Part shown: positions 1 through 5,702 of the stretch, piece by piece
How positions within the stretch are numbered: the first letter of the stretch is position 1
Layout: every line of letters begins with the position of its first letter
From: Chloroflexia bacterium
Lineage (GTDB): Bacteria; Chloroflexota; Chloroflexia; QHBQ01; JADMIH01
Length of the DNA: 6,631 nucleotides
Direction: 5' to 3'
Assembly (NCBI GenBank): GCA_025927935.1
Contig: JAICKM010000389.1
Coordinates: 1-6,631, forward strand
Notes under the pieces: model-generated
Seen by the model: the letters and a program-made list of their open reading frames with translations, nothing else
Databases searched by the model: none
What the model was told of the DNA's origin: nothing
Translations under genes and position numbers: made by a program

Positions 1-639
1 AGAGTCCGTCGGCATGAAGTTCAGCCCTTCACGCCTGATCAGGCGCGGGCATTCCTAGCTTCGATACAGGGTGACCGGCTTGAAGCGCTCTACACTGTCG
101 CACTGTCGCTAGGCTTACGCCAGGGCGAAGCTCTTGGCCTGCGGTGGTCGGACGTAGACTTGGAGCGCGGTATGCTGACAGTGAGGATGGCGCTGCAACG
201 GGTAGGCGGTAAGCTGCAACTTGTCGAGCCAAAGACCGAGCGCTCCCGGCGTACCCTCAGGCTGCCGCAAGTCACACTGGCCGCTCTGAAAGCACACCGA
301 GTCCGGCAGCTTGAGGAACGCCTACTGGCTGGCGCGCAATGGCAGGATTCGGGCCTGGTCTTCACGAGTACCATTGGCACGCCGATGGAGCCGCGAAACG
401 CTTTCCGGCGATACCAGGAGGCTCTAAGTCGCGCGGGCCTGCCTCATTTCCGGTTCCACGATTTACGACACACGGCGGCCACACTGCTGCTTGCTCAGGG
501 GGTGCATCCGCGTGTAATTATGGAGATCCTGGGGCACTCGCAGATTAGCCTGACGATGAATACTTACTCGCACGTTGTCCCTGCTCTGGGGGATGAAGCA
601 GCAACGCGCATGGATCGTGCGCTTGGTGGTGAGGCGTAG
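1..639 (+). CDS. Tyrosine recombinase/integrase, C-terminal catalytic domain (5' end outside window)
   Basis: This is a site-specific recombinase of the tyrosine (phage integrase) family, which cuts and joins DNA at attachment sites through a covalent phosphotyrosine. The reading frame is open from base 1 with no start, so the N-terminal arm- and core-binding domains lie to the left. In the visible 212 residues the whole catalytic set is present: first Arg at residue 40 in GLRQGEALGLRW, the beta-hairpin Lys at 78 in PKTERSRRTL, His153/Arg156 in HDLRHTAA, His179 in LGHSQ, and the nucleophile Tyr189 in NTYSHV. The domain is therefore probably active and not decayed. It ends 100 bp from the 3' end of a tRNA-Lys gene, in convergent orientation, which suggests an element integrated at that tRNA. 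The family call is secure; whether the element is a prophage, an integrative conjugative element or a small island cannot be told from this window. Confidence 0.95.
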   Translation, partial: RVRRHEVQPFTPDQARAFLASIQGDRLEALYTVALSLGLRQGEALGLRWSDVDLERGMLTVRMALQRVGGKLQLVEPKTERSRRTLRLPQVTLAALKAHRVRQLEERLLAGAQWQDSGLVFTSTIGTPMEPRNAFRRYQEALSRAGLPHFRFHDLRHTAATLLLAQGVHPRVIMEILGHSQISLTMNTYSHVVPALGDEAATRMDRALGGEA

Positions 640-651
640 CCTGCACGGCTC

Positions 652-674
652 TTGGCTACATAGTTGGCTACATA
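652..674 (+). repeat. Tandem direct repeat TTGGCTACATA x2, possible integrase arm site
   Basis: TTGGCTACATA occurs at 652-662 and again at 664-674, separated by one G, giving a 12-bp period. It lies in the short gap between the integrase stop and the terminator. Short direct repeats near an integrase and its attachment site are typical of arm-type integrase or excisionase binding sites. That role is inferred from position only. Confidence 0.5.
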
Positions 675-682
675 CGAATAGC

Positions 683-716
683 AAAAGGTCCGGTCGATCA
701 GAACCGGACCTTTTTT
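683..716 (+). terminator. Rho-independent terminator, probably bidirectional
   Basis: A perfect 12-bp inverted repeat is formed by AAAAGGTCCGGT (683-694) and ACCGGACCTTTT (703-714), around an 8-nt loop, and runs into a six-T tract at 711-716. It ends plus-strand transcription from the integrase. Read on the minus strand, the same stem is followed by four T residues (complement of 683-686), so it can also end the tRNA-Lys transcript arriving from the right. This placement between convergent genes suits a two-way terminator. Confidence 0.9.
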
Positions 717-739
717 ACTGCTTAACTTAGGCTCTTTTC

Positions 740-815
740 TGGTGACCCGCCAGGGACTCGAACCCTGAACCCACTGATTAAGAGTCAGTTGCTCTGCCAG
801 TTGAGCTAGCGAGTC
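740..815 (-). tRNA. tRNA-Lys (anticodon CUU), CCA encoded
   Basis: The minus strand folds into a complete 76-nt cloverleaf. The acceptor arms GACTCGC and GCGGGTC pair over 7 bp with one U-G. The D stem is GCTC/GAGC. The anticodon stem ACTGA/TCAGT holds the loop CTCTTAA, so the anticodon is CUU, reading AAG lysine codons. A 5-nt variable loop follows, then T stem CAGGG/CCCTG with loop TTCGAGT, discriminator A and an encoded CCA. Its 3' end faces the integrase gene, so it is a likely attachment site for the element on the left; the tRNA itself is intact. It has its own consensus promoter upstream. Confidence 0.97.
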
Positions 816-817
816 AG

Positions 818-851
818 ACGCTTCCGGGCCGCGCGTACGCGGGTGAAGCGT
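818..851 (-). repeat. Inverted repeats in the tRNA-Lys 5' leader
   Basis: ACGCTTC (818-824) pairs with GAAGCGT (845-851), and inside it CCGCG (829-833) pairs with CGCGG (838-842) around a CGTA loop. The element lies between the tRNA 5' end and the tRNA promoter, so it would be a nested hairpin in the precursor leader that RNase P removes. It could help folding or processing, or be chance in GC-rich DNA. Confidence 0.4.
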
Positions 852-855
852 TGAT

Positions 856-884
856 ATTATAGCAACTCTGGCGCGGCCTGTCAA
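856..884 (-). promoter_or_regulatory. Consensus sigma-70/sigma-A promoter for tRNA-Lys
   Basis: On the minus strand a perfect -35 TTGACA (complement of 879-884) and a perfect -10 TATAAT (complement of 856-861) are separated by exactly 17 bp. The expected transcript start is near 849, giving a leader of roughly 34 nt before the tRNA 5' end at 815. A match of 12 of 12 bases with optimal spacing fits a strong, constitutive stable-RNA promoter. Confidence 0.92.
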
Positions 885-984
885 GCAGCGCCGCGGCCCG
901 CCGGCAGGGGGATAGGACTATTGGTCCCGCGGCCATAGCCCGAAAGTCCCGGCGAGTGCTGACCACGGCGGGACGCCCGTCGCA

Positions 985-1014
985 TTGACATACGCGCGCA
1001 ACACTGCGTATAAT
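985..1014 (+). promoter_or_regulatory. Consensus sigma-70/sigma-A promoter of the rsb-che operon
   Basis: TTGACA at 985-990 and TATAAT at 1009-1014 both match the housekeeping consensus fully, with an 18-bp spacer. The expected start is near 1021, leaving a leader of only about 22 nt before the ATG at 1043. It runs divergently from the tRNA-Lys promoter. A housekeeping promoter argues against the operon being controlled by its own alternative sigma factor, unlike the sigB operon of Bacillus. Confidence 0.9.
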
Positions 1015-1022
1015 GACACGGT

Positions 1023-1029
1023 AAGGAGG
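1023..1029 (+). promoter_or_regulatory. Strong Shine-Dalgarno AAGGAGG for the first operon gene
   Basis: AAGGAGG lies 13 nt before the ATG at 1043, somewhat further than usual. The next in-frame ATG at 1052 would be 22 nt away, so 1043 is the better start. Confidence 0.75.
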
Positions 1030-1042
1030 GGCCGCCGAGAGA

Positions 1043-1546
1043 ATGACGGATATGAACGAGGTCGAAATTAGTATTCCTTCCGACCATGTCTTTGAGCGCA
1101 TCGTGCGTGATAGCGCCGTCGTGGTCGCCCGTTACCTGGGCTTTGCCGAAGAACGGACAGCCGATCTGCAACTGGCCGTCAGCGAAGCGGTCACCAATGC
1201 CATTGAACACGGCAACCAGGGCCGCGTGGACGTCAAAGTGGGGGTCCACTTCCTCCTCCAGCACGATCGCTTGGCCGTGCGGGTCATCGATCAGGGCGGG
1301 ACGATGCCGGATATCGAGAACCGGCCGGCGCCGCAGATGGAAGAGAAGTTGGAAGAAGACAGCCCCCGGGGCTTGGGCATCTTCTTGATCCAGCAACTGG
1401 TCGACGACGTCGAACTGCGCCGTAATGATGGGCGGACCGAGTTTACCATGTGGTTCGATATCAAGAAGACCCCGGCGGACGCGTCCATCCCCGCAGATGC
1501 GGCCCTGGCCGGCCACCACAGTGCGAGTCTTGGTGAGGAGAGATAA
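1043..1546 (+). CDS. Anti-sigma regulatory factor / serine-protein kinase, RsbW/SpoIIAB type
   Basis: This is a GHKL-fold (HATPase_c_2) protein kinase of the partner-switching type. Family members bind a sigma factor or another target when free, and phosphorylate a serine on their cognate STAS antagonist using ATP. The 167-residue protein shows the N box LAVSEAVTNAIEHG with Glu48 and Asn52, a G1 box VRVIDQGG with Asp83, and a G2 box PRGLGIFLIQQL at 108-119. The ATP site therefore looks complete. A 27-residue polar tail (141-167) extends past the fold, and residues 92-107 form an acidic ATP-lid-like stretch. It is soluble and probably cytoplasmic. It is the first gene after a consensus promoter and lies 3 nt before the STAS gene, which is its expected substrate. 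No sigma factor gene is adjacent, so its binding target is unknown. I leave the symbol blank because orthology to rsbW is not proven. Confidence 0.92.
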   Translation: MTDMNEVEISIPSDHVFERIVRDSAVVVARYLGFAEERTADLQLAVSEAVTNAIEHGNQGRVDVKVGVHFLLQHDRLAVRVIDQGGTMPDIENRPAPQMEEKLEEDSPRGLGIFLIQQLVDDVELRRNDGRTEFTMWFDIKKTPADASIPADAALAGHHSASLGEER

Positions 1547-1549
1547 TTC

Positions 1550-1873
1550 ATGAGCATCCAGATCGAACAAAACAACGGCCTCACCATTGTTCGCATTCTC
1601 ACCGATAGTGTCGACGCGCTCTCCGCAAAGGAGATCGAGGCCGCCGCGCCCCAACTGCGCGAGCGGACCGCGTTGGATTTCGGCAAAGTCTTGTTCATTA
1701 ACTCGGCGGGGATCTCGGCACTGCTGAAGCTGGTCATCGAAGCGCGTAAGCAAGGCAAGAAGTTGTACGCGCTCAACGTGACCGCCCACCATCGCAAGGT
1801 GTTTGAGATGGTGGATATGCTCCGCTATATGCCGCTGACCACGCTCGAAGAATTACAAGCCACCACTACTTAA
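1550..1873 (+). CDS. STAS-domain anti-sigma factor antagonist, RsbV/SpoIIAA type
   Basis: This 107-residue protein is a single STAS domain, the usual size for RsbV and SpoIIAA. In its unphosphorylated form such a protein captures the kinase; phosphorylation on a conserved serine releases it. The core reads LDFGKVLFINSAGISALLKL (42-61), and Ser52 aligns with the phosphoserine of SpoIIAA. The residue before it is Asn51 in place of the usual Asp, a small but notable change. The GAGGAG site at 1535-1540 sits 9 nt before the ATG, inside the end of the kinase gene, and the intergenic gap is 3 nt, so the two are surely co-translated. The next gene encodes the matching phosphatase. Kinase-then-antagonist order is reversed relative to rsbV-rsbW in Bacillus. 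Confidence 0.92.
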   Translation: MSIQIEQNNGLTIVRILTDSVDALSAKEIEAAAPQLRERTALDFGKVLFINSAGISALLKLVIEARKQGKKLYALNVTAHHRKVFEMVDMLRYMPLTTLEELQATTT

Positions 1874-1874
1874 G

Positions 1875-1889
1875 GGGTCCGAAGGACCT
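1875..1889 (+). promoter_or_regulatory. Hairpin over the ribosome binding site of the phosphatase gene
   Basis: GGTCC (1876-1880) and GGACC (1884-1888) form a perfect 5-bp stem on a GAA loop, extendable by a G-U pair at 1875/1889. The stem fills nearly the whole 16-nt gap between the STAS stop and the ATG at 1890. It contains the likely Shine-Dalgarno GAAGGA (1881-1886) in its loop and right arm, while AAGGGG (1872-1877) overlaps the STAS stop and left arm. Ribosomes finishing the STAS gene would open it, so it could couple phosphatase translation to STAS translation. The structure is visible; the function is inferred. Confidence 0.5.
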
Positions 1890-3449
1890 ATGGATCCGGT
1901 AACCGCACCCCCTTCCCGACAGCGCAACCTGCTTGCTCCGCTGCAGCGCGGCCGGAGTATGGAGTACGCGTCCGTGGAACCCCGTGTGACCCAGCCGGCC
2001 GGCGACCACCAGAAACTCGCGGTGATTCGCGTGAGTGCGATTGGCGCCATGGCCGTGCTCTTACCGCCGGTGCTGCTCTGGATGGGCTACGCCAGCCTGG
2101 CGCTGCCGGTGTTCCTGGGCGCGCTGGCGCTGCTCATTGTAACTGCCGCCGGCTACTATCGCGGCCGGCAGAGCAAAGATACCCGCCAGGCGTGGCTGCT
2201 CTACGCTGGCGCCGACACAATCGTGATCCTGGCGCTCGGCGTCGCCCTGGGGAACTTCATGGACGTGTTCCTCATCGTGGTCGTGGTCGAGCTGGCCCGC
2301 ATTTATCGGCACGGCAAGTTGGTCATCGCCGGAAGCATGATCGCCGCCGCCTTAATGGTGAGCAAGTTCCTGCTGTTGCAAGGAGCCGGGCCGCTCGCCG
2401 GCGCCGGGCTGCGGCCGGCGGACCAGGCGCTGTTGCTGCTGATCAGCACGGTCATGGTCGTGTTGATTTGTGCGGTGTCGCTCTCGACGTTCATCCAGCA
2501 CTATGCGCGCGAGATTTTCTCGTATGAGCGCATCCAGGCCGTGAACGCCGCCGAGTTGCACGTCGCGCACGAGATCCAGTCGAGCTTGATGGCCCCGCGC
2601 GAACTCGAAAGCGGTCAGTGGTCGATCGCCGCGATCTCGGTGCCGGCCAAAGAGGTGGGCGGCGACTTCTATGAATACATTCCGGCGCTGGGCAACAGCA
2701 TCGGTGGGATCGCCATCGGCGATGTCTCCGGCAAGGGCATCCCGGCGGCGTTGCAAATGGCAGTAGTGCGCACCATCTTCCGTATCGAGGCGCGGCGCCG
2801 CATCTTTCCGGCGGAAACGCTCACGCGGGTCAACCAATCGCTGCAAACCGAGATGCAAACCCAGGGCATGGTCACGCTACTCTATGCCTTTGTCGACCCC
2901 ATCGAAGGAGTGATGCATTACTCCAACGCGGGCCATAATTACCCGGTCCTGATCAATAACCGGGTTGAAGAGCTAAAGCTGGCCGGGCTGCCGCTAGGGG
3001 TGGACGGCGATACGGAGTACGACGAAAAGTCCGTCCCTATCGAACCAGGCACCAGCGTCGTCTTTTATACCGATGGCGTGGTGGAGGCTTTCAACAAAGA
3101 AGGCGAACTCTTCGGCTTTGAGCGCCTGATGGCCCTGCTGGAAGCCGGTCGGGACATGGAGCCGAAGGACCTGGTCCACCATGTCGTACAAACGGTTGAA
3201 GCCTTCGCCGGTGGCGAACCGCAGAGCGACGATATTACGATTGTGGTGCTGCATCATGGCGCACTGGTCCCGCGTAGCCAGGGCCACAAGGACCCCGCGG
3301 GGCGAACCGCGGATCAGCAGACGAACGACACCGAATCCGCCACCCCCGCCGATAGGTTGGCCGAGGCCGAGGTGGTTCACGGGGTGCCTGACTCCGCCGC
3401 CGTGCCGGCGGGAGTGGCACACGGGCAAGAAAGCAGCGATCTAGTGTAA
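1890..3449 (+). CDS. Membrane-anchored SpoIIE/RsbU-type PP2C serine phosphatase
   Basis: This is a 519-residue PPM/PP2C-type phosphatase expected to dephosphorylate the STAS protein encoded just upstream. The N-terminal 43 residues are polar. About six hydrophobic helices follow (roughly 44-67, 69-90, 102-120, 123-140, 143-164, 179-202), with no sizeable extracellular sensor domain. A helical linker (203-236, with ERIQAVNAAELHVAHEIQ) of the type seen in RsbU-like regulators leads into the catalytic domain at about 240-455. Metal-site aspartates are all present: Asp259 in VGGDFY, Asp278 in GDVSGKG, Asp395 in FYTDG and Asp447/448 in SDDIT; NAGHNYPV and GLPLGV are also typical. A polar, Ala/Pro-rich tail of about 63 residues ends the protein. 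The start at 1890 follows the STAS stop by 16 nt; Met24 (1959) is possible but has no well-spaced ribosome site. It overlaps the next gene by 1 nt. Confidence 0.93.
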   Translation: MDPVTAPPSRQRNLLAPLQRGRSMEYASVEPRVTQPAGDHQKLAVIRVSAIGAMAVLLPPVLLWMGYASLALPVFLGALALLIVTAAGYYRGRQSKDTRQAWLLYAGADTIVILALGVALGNFMDVFLIVVVVELARIYRHGKLVIAGSMIAAALMVSKFLLLQGAGPLAGAGLRPADQALLLLISTVMVVLICAVSLSTFIQHYAREIFSYERIQAVNAAELHVAHEIQSSLMAPRELESGQWSIAAISVPAKEVGGDFYEYIPALGNSIGGIAIGDVSGKGIPAALQMAVVRTIFRIEARRRIFPAETLTRVNQSLQTEMQTQGMVTLLYAFVDPIEGVMHYSNAGHNYPVLINNRVEELKLAGLPLGVDGDTEYDEKSVPIEPGTSVVFYTDGVVEAFNKEGELFGFERLMALLEAGRDMEPKDLVHHVVQTVEAFAGGEPQSDDITIVVLHHGALVPRSQGHKDPAGRTADQQTNDTESATPADRLAEAEVVHGVPDSAAVPAGVAHGQESSDLV

Positions 3450-5086
3450 TGTTGGAGCCGGTATCAACCCAACGGGTCCTCCCTGGCAGCGCGCCGCCCC
3501 CTCGCCCTCCCGGGGCCCCGGCGGCGCCGGCTAACCAGGCGGTGCCCGCGCCCGGGGCCGGCGGACAAGATCTGGACGACCGGCTGCTCATCCTGGATCT
3601 CGACACCTTCACCGGGTCCGAGCGCTTCATGCAGGGCACAAACCTGGGTGCGGCGTTCGCCACGGGGATGCGCGCCTACCTGAACGCGGACTACGGCGCC
3701 GCACTGGCCGAATTCAAGCGCGCGCTCATCGCGGCCTATGTGGAAGGGGATGACCAGGCACAGATCTGGGAGCGCGAACGCGCGATCATCCATCTCTACC
3801 TGGGCAACTGCTACGCCAACATCGATGAGTGGGCAGCCGCCCAGACGGAGTACACCAACGCCGTCCAGATCGACGACCGCCTGGCCGAGGGCCATTATAA
3901 TCTGGGCGTGGCCTTCCGCGCCCACAAACAACTAAACGCCGCCATCGCCGCCTTCAAGACGGCGCTACAGCATAATGCCGACCTGTACGAAGCGCGGTTC
4001 GCGCTGGGCCGGTGCTATCACGAGTTGGGCGACTACGCGCACGCCTACATTGCCTACACCGTGGCCCGGCAATACCGGCCCAACGCCGCCGAGCCGATTT
4101 ACTACCAGGGCTTGCTGCACCAGGCCCACGGCGAGGAAAAACAGGCGGCGAAGTGCTTTGCCGAGGCCCTGCTGGTCGAGCCAGGTTACAAGTTCAACGC
4201 CCAGACGGCGGCGACCAACGCGGCAGAAGCCGCGCTCGACGAAGGCGAAGTGCAGGACGCCGCCTGGTACTATCGCCTGGCGGACGAACTGAAGCTGCGC
4301 GGTAACCTGGTCGGCGCCATTCGCTCATACCAGGCACTGCTGGAGATCAACCCTAGCGAAGTCCGCGCCCGCTATCTGCTCGCCAATATTCTGGCCCGCC
4401 AGCGCGATTGGCCGCGCGCCATCCAGGAGTATGGCCGTGTGCTGGAGGCACGGCCCGACTATGTGCAAGCGCGGCACAAACTGGGCCTGGCCCTGCGCGC
4501 CCTCCAGCGGCTGCGCGAAGCCTACCAGACGCTGGTCGATTGTGCCCGCTTGCAGCCGTATGACGGGTCGATCTTCCTGAGCCTGGGCATCGTGCTGACC
4601 GATCTCGGCCAGACCCGCTACGCCGTGCAAGCCTTTGTGCGCGCTACGCAGTTGCTGCCGGACGATCCGCAGGCGCAGTACCGCCTGGGCCGGGCGTTGA
4701 TCACGCTGGGCTATGAGAAACGCGCTCTGCAAGCCTGGCAGCGCGCGGTGGAACTCGACGGGCGCTGGCAGGCCGCCCGTTACGATCTGGGCGTGCTCTA
4801 TCTCAAGCAGGAGCATTACGCGCGAGCGATCGAGCACTTCGAGGCGGTGCTCCAGCAGGAACCGGACGATATCGACGCATCCTACTTCCTGGCGATCTCG
4901 TACAAGGAGACCGGCCGGTTGGAAGAGACGGTCCAGTTGCTGGAGCGCGTGGTGGAACGCCGCCCCGCCCTGTTTATGGCCCATTTCCACCTGGGCGCGA
5001 CGTTACTACGGTTGGGCAACTCGACGCGCGGATTGCACCACATCCGCCAGTACGAACAACTAAAGCGACGCGAGTCCGCCAACTGA
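3449..5086 (+). CDS. TPR-repeat scaffold protein, about 13 repeats
   Basis: This 545-residue protein consists of a short disordered head and a long tetratricopeptide solenoid. Residues 11-38 are Pro/Ala/Gly-rich. A conserved-looking acidic segment DDRLLILDLDTFTGSE (43-58) follows. From about 61 to 540 there are roughly thirteen 34-residue helix-pair repeats, clearest at 145-178 (AEGHYNLGVAFRAHKQL), 304-337, 407-440 and 441-474, with the typical pattern of Gly8/Ala20/Pro32-like positions. The stretch 250-300 is degenerate. No signal peptide, membrane helix or catalytic motif is seen, so it is probably a cytoplasmic protein-binding scaffold. The ATG overlaps the phosphatase stop as TAATG with no good Shine-Dalgarno, indicating termination-reinitiation coupling and matched amounts of the two proteins. 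Its partner is unknown; the phosphatase, the kinase or the receptor complex are candidates by context only. Confidence 0.88.
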   Translation: MLEPVSTQRVLPGSAPPPRPPGAPAAPANQAVPAPGAGGQDLDDRLLILDLDTFTGSERFMQGTNLGAAFATGMRAYLNADYGAALAEFKRALIAAYVEGDDQAQIWERERAIIHLYLGNCYANIDEWAAAQTEYTNAVQIDDRLAEGHYNLGVAFRAHKQLNAAIAAFKTALQHNADLYEARFALGRCYHELGDYAHAYIAYTVARQYRPNAAEPIYYQGLLHQAHGEEKQAAKCFAEALLVEPGYKFNAQTAATNAAEAALDEGEVQDAAWYYRLADELKLRGNLVGAIRSYQALLEINPSEVRARYLLANILARQRDWPRAIQEYGRVLEARPDYVQARHKLGLALRALQRLREAYQTLVDCARLQPYDGSIFLSLGIVLTDLGQTRYAVQAFVRATQLLPDDPQAQYRLGRALITLGYEKRALQAWQRAVELDGRWQAARYDLGVLYLKQEHYARAIEHFEAVLQQEPDDIDASYFLAISYKETGRLEETVQLLERVVERRPALFMAHFHLGATLLRLGNSTRGLHHIRQYEQLKRRESAN

Positions 5087-5138
5087 CGATGCGCCGGCGC
5101 GTGCGGCGAAACTAGCTGTATACCCTGGAATCGGAGCC
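5087..5138 (+). other. Short intergenic gap with a 10-bp GC palindrome
   Basis: The 52-nt gap between the TPR and cheW-like genes holds the perfect palindrome GCGCCGGCGC at 5091-5100 with no T tract, so it does not look like a terminator. I see no convincing -35/-10 pair. It is the longest gap in the operon, but the genes are probably still co-transcribed. Confidence 0.5.
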
Positions 5139-5699
5139 ATGATAAACGATCCCAATGTGACTGCCCTACTCGACGAGATGAACCGCCTGCCAACGGGCGA
5201 GGCCGGCGCGGCCACCGCCACCACGGGACCCGCGGCGCCGCTGCGCCGGGTGCTGGGAATGCGTAGCGGCGCGGAACTCTACGGCATCGACATCGAAAGC
5301 ATCACGGAAATCAGCAAACTCACCCCGGTTACCTATGTGCCGGGTGCACCGGCCTATATCCTCGGCGTGACAAGCCTGCGCGGGCAGATCGTCCCCGTCA
5401 TCAATCTGCGCGGCATCCTGGGGGTGGACCCAGAAAGCGCTACCTGGAAAAAAGACGGCGCGGGCAACGGCGCCGCGCCGGCCAAGCCGCGCATTGTCGT
5501 CGTCCATCACGGCGACGTGGTGGCCGGGTTCCTGGTCGACGCCGTGACCGAAGTATACGATCTGCGCACCGCGCTGGAACCGGCTCTTGGCGCCGCCACA
5601 GCGGGCCTCCCCATCAAGGAAGGCCAGGTTATGTTGGGCGATCGGGTCTTGATCTTGTTGCATGTGCCCTCGCTGTTTGCCCAACTTGTGGAGTCTTGA
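5139..5699 (+). CDS. cheW: CheW-type chemotaxis coupling protein
   Basis: CheW domains bridge chemoreceptors to the histidine kinase CheA in signalling arrays. In this 186-residue protein the domain runs from about residue 36 to 183. Typical segments are ELYGIDIESITEI (46-58), the highly conserved VPGAPAYILGVTSLRGQIVP (67-86) followed by VINLRGILGV, then VVAGFLVDAVTEVYDL (127-142), and LPIKEGQVMLGDRVLILL (157-174). Arg81 in SLRGQ is in the region that contacts receptors and CheA in known CheW. It has a 35-residue Ala/Thr/Gly-rich N-terminal extension and a loop insertion at about 98-116, both apparently unstructured. The ATG at 5139 has only a close-set GGAG (5133-5136); Met14 (5178) is an alternative. 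It precedes a chemoreceptor gene by 3 nt, a likely partner. The paralogue subtype (swimming, twitching or other output) cannot be settled here. Confidence 0.93.
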   Translation: MINDPNVTALLDEMNRLPTGEAGAATATTGPAAPLRRVLGMRSGAELYGIDIESITEISKLTPVTYVPGAPAYILGVTSLRGQIVPVINLRGILGVDPESATWKKDGAGNGAAPAKPRIVVVHHGDVVAGFLVDAVTEVYDLRTALEPALGAATAGLPIKEGQVMLGDRVLILLHVPSLFAQLVES

Positions 5700-5702
5700 A
5701 CG

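Noticed and set aside
740..815. Reading the tRNA as a partial or attachment-remnant copy
   Set aside because: All stems, the anticodon loop, the discriminator and CCA are present, and a consensus promoter lies upstream, so it is a complete functional gene.
915..927. GGAC-TATTG-GTCC small hairpin in the divergent promoter region
   Set aside because: Only four base pairs, with no T tract and no conserved context to support a function.
881..1792. A 303-codon open frame on the minus strand opposite the kinase and STAS genes
   Set aside because: It runs antisense to two genes with clear family motifs, promoter and ribosome sites, and its translation shows no recognisable domain. Long antisense frames are common in GC-rich DNA.
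2352..2858. Antisense frame of 168 codons opposite the phosphatase
   Set aside because: Composition shadow of the phosphatase coding sequence; Arg/His/Asp-rich with no motif or ribosome site.
4325..4990. Antisense frame of 221 codons opposite the TPR gene
   Set aside because: Its repeating look only mirrors the TPR repeats on the other strand.
3983..5050. Possible DNA repeat or CRISPR-like array suggested by periodic similarity in the TPR gene
   Set aside because: The periodicity is about 102 bp, at protein level only, with diverged DNA; it is explained by the 34-residue TPR units.
5091..5100. GCGCCGGCGC palindrome as a terminator between the TPR and cheW genes
   Set aside because: There is no T tract and the hairpin would have almost no loop; more likely chance in GC-rich sequence.
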